Shown one piece after another: positions 47,640 through 58,080 of a stretch of 64,000 nt of DNA. Both the position numbers and the translations under genes were made by a program. Position 1 is the stretch's first letter. Each line of letters opens with the position of its first letter. Source of the DNA: Boswellia sacra (Eukaryota > Streptophyta > Magnoliopsida > Sapindales > Burseraceae); NCBI GenBank assembly GCA_013180625.2, contig SNVD02013897.1:777172-841171 (forward strand), read 5' to 3'. Under the pieces are notes generated by a model. The model had not been told where the DNA came from. It did no database searches and saw only the letters and a program-made list of their open reading frames with translations.

Positions 47640-49190
47640 TAGACAGGAGTTGTAAGAGGGATCTCCTTTAGACACATAAATTGACTTTCCCTTTCCACAT
47701 AGTTTTTCAACCACTGCCCATTAACTTTGAAAATTCATCCATCGGTAAGGTCCTCAATCTCAACAGCTCCTTTAGGAAAAATGTGCTTTACCATAAAAGT
47801 GCCAGTCCAGTGAGATCTCAACTTTCCAGGGTGTAAATGCAATCAAGAATCATAAAGATAAACCTGTTGATTTAGCTCAAAGTGTTTCCTCAAGATTTGT
47901 TTGTCATGAGCCACTTTCATCTTAGTTTTGTAGATCCTAGAGTTGTCATAGAAATCATTTTGTAATTCTTCTAGTTCTAAAAATTGTAACTTTCTTTGAA
48001 AACTTACAGCACTCAAATCAAAGTAGGGACCACTCTTTACAATTCAGGTTAACCGTCTTTTCCAGAGTCTGCTTGACCTCTCTATTTGCGAGCTCAACTT
48101 GCCCATTGGTTTGCGGATGGTATGCAGTGGAAATCTTATGAAGAACACCATAACTGCGCATCAAAGCCTCAAAAGAATATTTACATAAATGTCTCTCTTG
48201 GTCACTAATGATGACAGGTTGCGTACCATACCGAGACAAAATGTTTCTTTTAAAAACTTTACCACGGTTGTGTTATCATTAGTATGACAAGCCACAACCT
48301 CCACCCATTTGGACATGTAATCAATAGCTAGAAGAATATAACGATAACCAAAAGATGCAGGAAAAGTTCTCATAAAGTCAATACCCCGACAGTCAAATAT
48401 CTCAATAACAAGAATAGAGTTAAGAGGCATTATATGATGGTGAGATAAAGCACCTAACTTTTGACATCTTTCACACGAACAACAAAAATTGTTAGTATCT
48501 TTGAAAAAAGTAGGCCAGTAGAGTCCACATTGTAAAATATTTGCGGCAGTCTTTTTTATACAGAAATGACCACCACAAGCAGCACTACGGCAAAAGTTTA
48601 AGACACTAGCAATTTCACTATGAGGAATGCAACACCTCATCATATGGTCAGAGTAGTATTTGAAAAGATACGGATCATCCCAATAAAAATTACGCGCCTC
48701 AACCAAGAACTTTTTTTTTTTTTGTAACCGAGGTGTCCGGGCTAGCTTACGCGTACCACAACTAATCCTCGGGGGAGACTAGCGCGACCACAACCCACTG
48801 TCACGATCTCCCGCTTACCTCATAGGGAAAGGCCATTGTGAAGAGTCGAACCCAGGACTTCTCTGTTGGCCTTACCAACTCCCTCCTGGGCCACCCTTGC
48901 CACTCGAACCAACCCATTGTGGGTCTCAACCAAGAACTTACGCTTATCTTGTGTACTCTAGTCAGATGGAGCTTCTCCACAAACCAAGAAATTTACAATA
49001 AATGCATACCAAGGTACTTGGCTCACAACAAAAAGATGTTCATCAAGGAAATCAACTTGAATGGGTTGAATATTACGGGAATTATGACACTCAAGACGAG
49101 ATAATTGAACTGCTACAACGTTTTCGACACTCTTATTGTCTTTAATGGTTAGATCAAATTTTGACAAAAGAAGAATCCATCTAATTAGAC
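47640..49190 (-). pseudogene. Copy E integrase
   Basis: 48706-48161 carries the HHCC zinc region (HSEIASVLNFC, CGGHFCIKKT, CSCERCQKLG) and the first catalytic Asp in GIDFMRTFPASFG. A frameshift leads to 48239-48018 with the Glu in PYHPQ-type [18 protein letters not shown]; the second Asp is in IISDQERHLC. The C-terminal region continues degenerately to about 47650 (VNGQWLKNY-type text). A SINE and its target duplication interrupt it at 48713-48939. Confidence 0.85.
48713..48924 (-). mobile_element. tRNA-derived SINE
   Basis: 212 bp on the minus strand with a 3' A tail (T run on the plus strand at 48713-48723). It is flanked by a perfect 15-bp target duplication CTCAACCAAGAACTT (48698-48712 and 48925-48939). 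The 5' part has polymerase III promoter elements: a box A-like TGGCAAGGGTGG and box B GGTTCGACTC within TCCTGGGTTCGACTCTTC. The tail side reads AGCCCGGACACCTCGGTTAC before the A run. It is inserted in the copy E integrase. No coding capacity, so it would move using LINE proteins. Confidence 0.93.
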
Positions 49191-49198
49191 GAGCTTTA

Positions 49199-49673
49199 TG
49201 TTACGGCCTGCCCAATTTGCTTGTTAGAGTGGCCCAAATATGCATAAGGCTTGGCCTAGCTTCTAGAAAGCTTGCAAGCCCAAGCCCATCTTCTAGAATT
49301 CTCTAGCAAGCCAAGTTTCTAGAATTCTCTCTTGTACTTATCTACTCTTGTACATATCTAGATATTTAGATCATTCTAGATAATGAATTAAGACCCTTAG
49401 ATGCATTAGATATTAGCCATTCATTTGAGAGGTGGTTCACTATAAAAACCTCTCCAAGGCTCATTTGTAAATCATCCAAGCAACCAAGCATTGTAAAGCT
49501 TTCTTGCGTAATACAAAGCTCTCTTGCTTAGCAATACTTGTCTCCATCTTCCATCTCTTTTCTTCTTGCCTACAAAGCTCTTTAGCTCAACGGTCCAATC
49601 TTCTCCTTGAGCGAGAAGGCAAACTACAAGGCTTACTTAGCAACTTTCGGGTTCAAGATGTCTAAGTGTTACA
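49199..49673 (+). mobile_element. Short LTR-like insertion (solo LTR or TRIM-type)
   Basis: Starts TGTTACGGCC and ends TAAGTGTTACA, 475 bp with TG...CA ends and a TATA-like ACTATAAAAACC at 49440-49452. It splits the RNase H text of copy E: RLIRWIL lies to the left and KKEAKF to the right. A further 50 bp (49674-49725, CGAGCGTGCTGCGCAAACC) on the right also looks foreign, so the true right edge may be about 49725. A clean target duplication was not found. Confidence 0.6.
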
Positions 49674-49725
49674 CGAGCGTGCTGCGCAAACCTCTAAGCT
49701 CGTGAAATTTAGCTTCCTTCTTACA

Positions 49726-50110
49726 AAAAAGGTATTTAAAAGCTACATGATTAGTAAACATAGTAATAGATGAACAAATCAAATAAGAACGAAATTTGTC
49801 TAAGGCAAAAACAACAGTTAAGAGTTCCTTTTCAGTAGTAGAATAATTCATTTAAGCATCATTCAAGGTCCTACAAGCATAATAAACAACAAAGGGTTTC
49901 CCCTCCCTTCGTTGACCTAGGACTGCTCCTACAGCACAGTTATTGGCATCACAAATAATCTCAAATGGAAGGTTCCAAACAGGTGACTGCATGATAGAAG
50001 CGATGGCAAGTTTGGTAATTAGCATTCGAAATGCTTCCTCATATGCTTGAGTCCACTCAAATTTAGCATCTTTAATAAGAGGTTACACAATGGTCTGGAT
50101 GTAGTAGAGA
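49726..50110 (-). pseudogene. Copy E RNase H
   Basis: Reads [40 protein letters not shown], where the usual TDH is TNH, so one catalytic acid is lost. Upstream, about 50000-49870, the CDANNCAVGAVLGQRREGKP part is recognisable. Broken by the 49199 insertion. Confidence 0.8.
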
Positions 50111-50900
50111 AATTTTGTATAAACCTCTTATAAAAGCCAGCATGTCCTAGAAAAGTCCTAGAAAAGATCGAACATCTTTTACCATCTTCGGTCTAGGTAA
50201 TTTAGTGATCAACTCGATTTTAACCTTGTCAACCTCTATTCATTTTTCTGAAATAATGTGCCCCAAAACAATCGCAGAAGACACCATGAAATGACATTTT
50301 TTTTTCAACTAAGCACAAGTCCTTTTTCAAAAATAGTCAAGTCATCCATAAAAATCTCCATGCATTTTTCAACCATGTCAAAGAAAATACTAAGTATGCA
50401 ATGTTGAAAAGTAGCTGGTGCATTACATAATCCCAATGGTTTCCTATGAGATGCATAAGTACCAAAAGGGCACGTAAAGGTAGTCTTATCCTTATCCTCT
50501 GTAGCTATCTCTATAGCCATCTGTTTACTACCCTGGATGGAACAGACACTCCCTCATCATTTTGAACCATAGTTACTCCAGATTTCTTAGGCACTACTTG
50601 TGTTGGACTTACCCATTGACTATCATCTATTAGATAGATTGTACCTGCATCTAATAGTTTTAAGACTTCCTTTTTTATCACTTCTTTCATTGATGGTTTA
50701 AGTCTTCTTTGGGGGTCTCTACAAGGTTGGGCACCTTCCTCTAGATGAATTCTATGAGAACATATTAATGGAGAAATACCTTTAATATCAGCTATGATCC
50801 ATCTTAGTGCAAAATTATGTTCTTTTAACAAATTTATCAATTTTTCCATCTTGTTCAACACTAAGTTCAGGCAAAATAATAACAGGAATGGTATCACTTA
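50111..50900 (-). pseudogene. Copy E reverse transcriptase, internally deleted
   Basis: 50897-50511 has the N-terminal fingers (HNFALRWIIADIKGISPLIC, EVLKLLDAGTIYLIDDSQWV, PTQVVPKKSGVT). It then jumps to EIATEDKDKTTFTCPFGTYA and the catalytic FMDD (50520-50305), followed by the thumb region to about 50111. The stretch that should hold the first catalytic Asp (DHFPLPF and LDGYSGY in copy A) is missing. This is an internal deletion, so the polymerase is dead. Confidence 0.83.
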
Positions 50901-51998
50901 CTCCCAAGAATACTTGCTTCAAACCTTTAGGCAGTGGGAAAAGTTTAATTTTTGGTGCCTCTAAGTTAGAGGGTTTTGGTTTCTCTCCTCTACATGGCAA
51001 CTCTTCAAAGTGTGGTTGCCAACATTGAGTCCTTTTATCTTGTGAGTCAAAAACACCAAAGACATTAGTCGTATCATCAGGATAAAATAAATCTTCAAAA
51101 TCATAATCAAGGATGTATTCAAAACAGTTAGAATTATGTTTTCTATAAGCCTCCTCTGATACAAGTGTCTCTATCATATATGAATGGTAGCAGTCATCCT
51201 CCTCTTGTGGTTGCATACCAAAGTGGAAAATATTCACCTCAAGAGTCATATTCCCAAATGATAATTTCACAAGGCCATTCTTACAATTAATAAAAGTGTT
51301 AGCAGTGGCAAGAAAAGGTCTCTCTAAAATAAGAGGGATTTTGGACTCCATATTAACCATGGACTGAGTATCTAAAACAAGAAAATCAACAGGGTAATAA
51401 AATTTATAAATTTGTAATAGAACATCTTCCACTACTCCCTCTGGTTTCTTGACTGATCGGTCGACCAATTGTAGAACTATGGATGCAGGTTTGAGCTCTC
51501 TAAGCTATAATTGCAAGTAAACAGAATAAGGTATGAGATTGACACTCACTGCCAAGTCTCAAAATGTTGGACTAAATTCATGTGTCCCGATCTAGCAGAA
51601 ACTTGTAGGACACCCTGGATCTTTATACTTAGGCATTATTTTCTATTCAATTACTGCACTTACCTACTCCATCAAGAATGCAGACTTCTTGACATGGTGT
51701 TTCGTTTGATGGTGCATAGATCCTTGATAACTTTGGCGTAAGCCGAAACCTGTTTAATTACATATAATAAGGGAAGATTAATCTTAACTTTTTTCAAGTG
51801 TTCTAGAATCTTACCTTGAATTTTTGAGGTTTTCTCATTAGATCCGACAGCTTGGGGAAAAGGCACTTTGATAGAATATTTCTTTTCAAGTTCTTTCTCA
51901 ATAATGTCCTCCTTTTGTGGGGGAACATCTTCACTATTTACAATTGTGTTGATTGGCAATGTAGGCTCGTTCAAAGTCTTACCACTCCGAGTAGTGAT
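50901..51998 (-). pseudogene. Copy E protease and PR-RT linker
   Basis: 51468-50815 is open: MVDRSVKKPEGVVEDVLLQI, then GNMTLEVNIF and the acidic linker containing LDYDFEDLFYPDDTTN and CWQPHFEELPCRGEKPKPS. The protease active site upstream (about 51560-51530) reads DLAVSVNLIPY where copy A has DLGVSVNLLPY, losing the Gly. The Copia element is inserted just upstream, at 51999. Confidence 0.78.
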
Positions 51999-53601
51999 TG
52001 TTGACCCAGGTATGGCAACCCACGAGGGGGGGTGAATTGGGTTTTTATTTTTAAAAATGGATTTGTAAAACTTTTCTTGAAAGATCAAAATTAGTTCACT
52101 TCTTCTTTGAGAATAAAGGTGAAGAAGATGAAATTAGAAGTTATCAAAGATGCAATCAAGAGAATAACAATAATGAACAATCACAAGTGCAAGTAAATAT
52201 AAAGAGGATAGGGATAGAGAGAGTGCAAACTCAATTTACGTGGTTCGGCAAACCTTGCCTACGTCCACGGGCTCCTAGCTCCACAAGCTAGGTTTTCCAC
52301 TAAGTTGTAGAAATCTTTACAACTTGCTTGATGAACAACCTCACCAAGACTTTTTCCTTCAACCCTTGATAACACCACACCAAGAGTTCTTCTTGATGAA
52401 CAACCTCACCAAGGCAACTTCCTTCAACCCTTGATAACACCACACCAAGAGTTCTTCTTGATGAACAACCTCACCAAGGCTTCTTCCTTCAAACCTTGAT
52501 AATACCATACCAAGAGTTCTTCTTGATGAACACCTTGCCAAGGCTTCTTCCTTCAACCCTTGATAACACCAAACCAAGAGTTCTCTCAAGGATAACTATT
52601 ATCCTTTACAAGAAGATCTCACTCTCACCACAATACAAGAACAAAGATAATTGTTTACAATAAATGTACAACTCTCTTAAAAAAGTAGATAAAGAACATA
52701 AAAACTCTCTAATCTTGATATTTCTTTTACTTTGTTGCTTGATGGATTCTTGTTGAATGCATGGGAGAAGGGCTCCTTTTATAGGAAAATGAGATGAACT
52801 TAATCAAGTGAATACACCAACTTTAAATTTTCTGCCCACCATAAAAATCGTAATTTTGTCTGCCATTTTTGTCAATATTTTGTTTGAAATTTTAAAATCT
52901 ACAAAACATAAAAGATCTATATAATTGAATAAGCCTTCCAACGCATCAGGACTAAAATCATTTGGATATCTCTAGCTCAAGATATGGGTAAAAAACCATT
53001 TAGTGCTCATGTGACTTGATTTTTCTTCCTTGTGTCAGTCCACCGACTTGCACGTCAATTATGTCAGCCTTCCATTTGAAATTTGAATTTATTCAAAAAA
53101 TATAAAATGTGCTCCATTAAATCATTGTTCCAATGCTATAAGAATCAAGTCATTTGAATAACTTTAGCTCAAGATATGTCCAAAATAGTATTCGGTGCTC
53201 ATGTCAATTGCTTCTATTTGTCTTGTAATTTGCATGATGATTTGGACAACCTAAAACTTGCAATTTGAATTCTTTAAAACAGATAAAATGTTATAAATTG
53301 ATTAAGCTTTCCAAAGGCTCAAGAATCATATCATTTGGACATTTATAGAGAAATATATGACCAATTGATTTAACATTGCTCATGTGTCACATTCCTTGAG
53401 TCAAATCTTGTTCTTAAACTTTGGTGCCTTTAACATGTAGTCTTCTCCTTAGCTTCAACACTTCATTTTAATAAGCCTCTTCTTGATTTTACAATTATTT
53501 CAATGATCTTACTCTTGCACATAAATAAACATGTTAGTAAATCTCAATGAATCAATGTGTATTGTTATCATCAAAATTATCATGTAGCCTTAGGGCTAAC
53601 A
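51999..53601 (-). repeat. Copia 3' LTR
   Basis: 1603 bp. Holds four direct copies of a 65-bp unit starting TTGATGAACAACCTC at 52328, 52393, 52458 and 52523, and two copies of a unit of about 192 bp starting TCATTTG at 52958 and 53150. Confidence 0.94.
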
Positions 53602-53861
53602 ATCTCCCCCTTTTTGATGATGACAAACTATTGATTGCTTTAAAATAATATCTAAAATCAAGAATGAAAATAAAATCAAGAATAATCAAAAAGAGAGCAA
53701 TTGCTATAAATACAAGCAATCCAACAATTTCTCCCCATTTTGTTATCATCAAAAAGATGTAATCAAATTAACTCCTCCCCCTAAATATGTTCTCCCCCTT
53801 ATCATATGCTAGCATTCAAAGATTATCTAATAAAAGAAAAATTAAAACTTATCCAACATGC

Positions 53862-54122
53862 CTAATTCTCTTCTAATAGTGCAAAATCTATCTTGACTAG
53901 GGGTTTAGTAAAAATATCGGCTAATTGTTTATCGGTAGGAACAAATTCTAAAGAAATATAACCTTTTTGCACATGATCTCTAATAAAATGACGTCTAATC
54001 TCTATATGCTTAGTCCTAGAGTGTTGTATGGGATTTTTTGAAATTTTGATGGCACTTGTATTGTCACATTTGATGGGAATATGATCAAATACCACACTAT
54101 AATCTTTTAAAATTTGTTTCAT
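53862..54122 (-). pseudogene. Copia RNase H
   Basis: Starts directly after an in-frame stop and reads KQILKDYSVVFDHIPIKCDN, TSAIKISKNPIQHSRTKHIE, IRRHFIRDHVQKGYISLEFV, ending DIFTKPL. The stop at 54123-54125 is TGA where the family has Trp (AQALWMKQ), a single G-to-A change. Otherwise intact. Confidence 0.9.
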
Positions 54123-55321
54123 TCAAAGAGCTTGTGCACAACAACTTCCTACTGCAATATACTCGGCTTCCGCTGTTGATAAGGTAACAGAATTTTGTTT
54201 CCTACTAAACCATGAGACTAATACATGTCCTAGAAAATGGCAAGAGCCACTAGTGCTCTTTCTATCAAGAAGACTTTCGGAAAAGTCTGCATCGAAATAA
54301 CTAATTAGATCAAAATTATCACACTTAGGATACCGAAGACCTAGATTTATGATTCCAAGAAGATATCTAAATATCCTCTTGACAGCCTTAAGGTGAGATT
54401 CCTTTGGACAAGATTGAAATCTAGCACACATACACATACTAAACATAATATCGGGTCTACTAGCGGTTAAATACAAAAGAGAGCCAATCATACCTCGATA
54501 TTTTGTTACCTCACCATCTTTTTCTTTCTCATCTTTGTCAATGTTGGTTAATGTACCCATAGGTGTGTTATATGTTCTTGAATTATCCATGCCAAACTTC
54601 TTGAGAAGATCTCTTGTGTATTTGGCTTGATTTATGAAGATCCCATCAATTGATTGTTTGATTTGAAGTCCAAGGAAGAAATTTAATTCTCCCATTAAGC
54701 TCATTTCAAATTCTTGTTGCATGCACTTGGAAAATTCTTTACACATAGAAGCGTTAGTAGCACCGAATATAATATCATCAACATAGATTTGAACAATTAA
54801 TAAATCATCATTTTTGGTTTTAACAAAAAGAGTAGTATCAACTTTTTTCATTTCAAAACCATTATCAATGAGAAATTTGCTCAATCTATCGTACCATGCT
54901 CTTGGTGCTTGTTTCAAGCCATAAAGTGCCTTTTTGAGTTTGAAAACATGGTTTGGAAAATCATGATTTTGAAAACCAAGAGGTTGCTTGACATATACTT
55001 CCTCCACAATGTAACCGTTTAAAAAATGCACTTTTGACATCCATTTGATCATGTAAATTTTTTATAACATGCAAATGCACACAACATTCTAATGGATTCT
55101 AATCTAGCAACCGGTGCAAAGGTTTCCTCATAATCAATACCTTCTTCTTGATTATATCCTTGAGCAACAAGTCTAATTTTGTTTCTAATAATGGTGCCAT
55201 TTTCATCTACTTTATTTCTAAAAATCCATTTAGTGCCTATAATAGAATGATTTTTGGGTCTAGGGACTAATTCCCAAACTTTATTTCTCTCAAATTGGTT
55301 CAATTCTTCTTGCATAGCCAA
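54123..55321 (-). pseudogene. Copia reverse transcriptase
   Basis: 55321-55049 reads [20 protein letters not shown] and [21 protein letters not shown] one-base frameshift near 55050 leads to 55052-54123, with [20 protein letters not shown], the catalytic [10 protein letters not shown], a [20 protein letters not shown] stretch and [18 protein letters not shown] at the end. Almost full RVT_2 domain; lesions are limited to the frameshift and the terminal TGA. Confidence 0.93.
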
Positions 55322-55540
55322 AATCCAATTTTCATCATTTTTGGCTTCTTTAAAAGATTTTGGTTCAAATTGAGAGACAAATGCAAAATGATCACAAAAG
55401 TTCCTAAAAGAAGATATAGTTTACATACCTTGTGATGGTTCACCAATAATGAGATCTTTAGGGTGAGCTTTTGCGTACCTCCATTCCTTTGGTAATTCTT
55501 GGGAAGAATCATCTATTTCCTCAAGCTTTTCTTGTTGAAG

Positions 55541-56821
55541 TTATAATTTATCTTGGCTCTTTTCATCAAGCCTTGATTCCTTGATTTGTCTTTCAACCTC
55601 AACAATATCATCATCTAAATTCTTTGAAGAAATCACATTAGTTTCATCAAATTCAACATGCATAAATTCTTCAATAGCAAGAGTCTTTTTGTTAAAAACT
55701 CTATATGCTTTACTATGGTTGGAGTAGCCAACAAAAATTCCAACATCGGCTTTTGCATCAAATTTTCCAAGGTTATCCTTGGTGTTTAAAATAAAACATT
55801 TACATCCAAAAACTTTAAGAAATCCAATGTTGGGTTTTCTCCCTTTCCAAAGTTCATAAGGAGTTTTCTTTATTAAAGCTCTAATATGGACTCTATTGAT
55901 TATAAAGCATGCGGTATTAACGGCTTCAGCCCAAAAATATTTTGGCAAATTATTTTCAAGTAACATGGTCATAGCCATTTCTTGGATAGTCCTATTTTTT
56001 CGCTCAACAACACCATTTTGTTGTGGAGTTCTAGGTGCGAAAAAATTATGTTCAAAACCATTTTCATCACAAAGATTTTCAAATGCAACATTGTCTACTT
56101 CACCACCATGATCACTCCTAATGGACACAATAGAATACCCCTTTTGATTTTAGACTTTTTTTGCAAATTTTGAAAAAGCTTGTGTGGCCTCATTTTTAGT
56201 TTTTAAGAATAACACCCAAGTGAATCTTGAATAATCATCCAAAATAACAAAAACATAATACTTTCCACCAAGGCTTTGAGTTCTTGATGGTCCAAATAAA
56301 TCCAAATGAAGTAATTGTAGAGGTTTATTTGTTGAAATAAATTTCTTTTGTTTAAAAGAAGTTCTCACTTGTTTTCCAAATTGACAAGCATCACAAATCT
56401 TATCCTTTTCAAATTTTATTTTTGGAAGACCATCAACTAAATCATTTTTAGAAAATTTTGAAATTATGTCCATGCTAGCATGACCTAATCTTCTATGCCA
56501 TAACCAAGCATCATGATTAACAATGAAACACTTTTCTACATGATCATTAACATCAATATCAGTTGTATAAATATTACCACATCTATTACCAATAAATAAT
56601 GTCTTATTGTTACTTACATCCTTAATCACACGTCTATTAGGCTCAAAAGTAACAAAATATCGCTTATCACACAATTGACTAATGCTAATCAAATCATGTT
56701 TCAAACCATTAATAAGCAAAACATCTTCAATAATAAGTGAAGAAGAGTTACCAATATCACCATGTCCGATTACCCTTCCTTTGGCATTATCACCGAAGGT
56801 CACATATCCTCCTTTCTTCAT
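55541..56821 (-). pseudogene. Copia integrase
   Basis: 56821-56150 covers the protease C-terminus, the HHCC zinc region (HRRLGHASMD, CDACQFGK) and the first catalytic Asp in LLHLDLFGPSRTQSLGGKYY. 56128-55541 carries the second Asp (IRSDHGGE) and the Glu (TPQQNGVVERKNRTIQEMA), then the FGCKCFILNTKDNLGKFDAK region and an acidic tail. A short break at 56128-56150 separates them. 55512-55300 is the spacer to RT. Confidence 0.93.
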
Positions 56822-56895
56822 GATTAATCTTGAGAACTTGGAGGCATCTCAGGTCATATGCCTTGAGCAACCACTATCTAAGTATCACTTGTGTT
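56822..56895 (-). pseudogene. Copia protease active-site region
   Basis: Minus-strand text reads DSGCSRHMT-stop-DASKFSRLI: the retropepsin-like DSG of Copia proteases is present. TGA replaces the Gly codon usual after HMT, another single-base nonsense change. Confidence 0.82.
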
Positions 56896-58025
56896 TGCCA
56901 CTCCTTTGTTTCTACAATCAACATTCAAAGAGTAACTTTTTGGTACCCAAATGTTCTTGGGTCCTTGGGGGTTCGTTATGGTACTTTTAGGAACCCATAT
57001 TTGTTTCAAATTAGGATTTCTCTTAATATAGCAAGAATGCACTTTGTGTCTTTTTCTTCCACAATAAGTACATGAATGATTAGGATTATTCCTAGAAGAT
57101 GTATGAATAAAATAGTTTTTAAAATACTTTTGATTTTTATGACTTTTATATCCTAACCCTCTTTTATCAAAAACACACCTTTGGTTTTGTAACATAGAAT
57201 TCAAATTTTTTGTGCTTTTTGTAAAACTATCAACAATATTTCTTAAGTCATTATTCTCCTTTTTCAAAATAACATTTTCTTTCTCCAATTTATCAAAATC
57301 CTTTTTCAAAATCTTTTTCTTTTGTTGAAGATTTGAAAGCTATATTTTTCTTTTGCTTGAAATCTTCTTCATTCTCCTTCAAGGTGATTTCATGAGTCAT
57401 GAGAGAACCCATAAGTTCTTTCAATGGTAGTTTAGAGAGGTCCTTTGCTTCTTGAATTGCCATCACCTTTGGTTCCCAAGATTTTGGTAGACACCTAAGA
57501 ATCTTTCTCACCATTTTAACATTAGAATAAGATTTACCAAGAGATTTCAAACCATTGACAATATCCGTAAATCTAGTAAACATTTCAGAAATTGATTCAT
57601 CCGGTTTCATCTTAAAAAACTCATAACTATGAACTAGCATACTAATTTTAGATTCTTTAACTTGACTAGTTCCTTCATGAGTTACTTCAAGTGTGTGCCA
57701 TATTTCTTGTGCCATAGAACAAGTAGATATTCTATTAAACTCATTTCTAGAGTACAATATAACACATTCATAGCTTTAGCATTCAAACTCAATTTCTATT
57801 TATCATCTTCACTAAACTCTTTAGGTTCTTTAAGCATGCTTTCTCCATTTTCAATTTTGGTAGGAACAAAAGGTCCTTTCAAAACAATAGACCATAAATC
57901 ATAATCAAAAGATTGCAAGAAATACTCATTCTAGTTTTCCAATAAGAGTAATCACTTCCATTGAAAAATGGAGGTCTAGAGATAGAAAGCCCCTCAACAT
58001 ATGAAGTTGGATTAAAAGTTGCCAT
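56878..58025 (-). pseudogene. Copia gag
   Basis: ATG at 58025 gives MATFNPTSYVEGLSISRPPF, FNGSDYSYWKTRM. 57757-57293 is the UBN2 region (ISTCSMAQEIWHTLEVTHEG, LKSLGKSYSNVKMVRKILRC, LPKSWEPKVMAIQEAKDLSK). 57309-56878 has a coiled-coil stretch, then a CCHC knuckle CTYCGRKRHKVHSC. Frame breaks near 57770-57880 and 57300. It would form the element's virus-like particle. Confidence 0.9.
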
Positions 58026-58066
58026 AACTCAAAATCGGCTAAGATTTAAAAAAAATGAGCAACCTT

Positions 58067-58078
58067 GCTCTGATACCA
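58067..58078 (-). other. Copia primer-binding site (initiator tRNA-Met)
   Basis: TGGTATCAGAGC on the minus strand, two bases from the 5' LTR; a perfect 12-nt match to the complement of the plant initiator tRNA-Met 3' end. Confidence 0.93.
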
Positions 58079-58080
58079 CT

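Noticed and set aside
48721..48924. Possible tRNA gene on the minus strand
   Set aside because: Box A and box B are present, but there is no cloverleaf or CCA-proximal acceptor stem, and an A tail plus target duplication identify it as a SINE.
52328..52587. CRISPR-like regular repeat array (also 58409-58668)
   Set aside because: Contiguous 65-bp tandem repeats without spacers, inside a plant LTR.
52359..52589. Repetitive ORF in the Copia LTR (LVWCYQGLKE repeats)
   Set aside because: Produced by the 65-bp tandem unit; it is noncoding LTR sequence.
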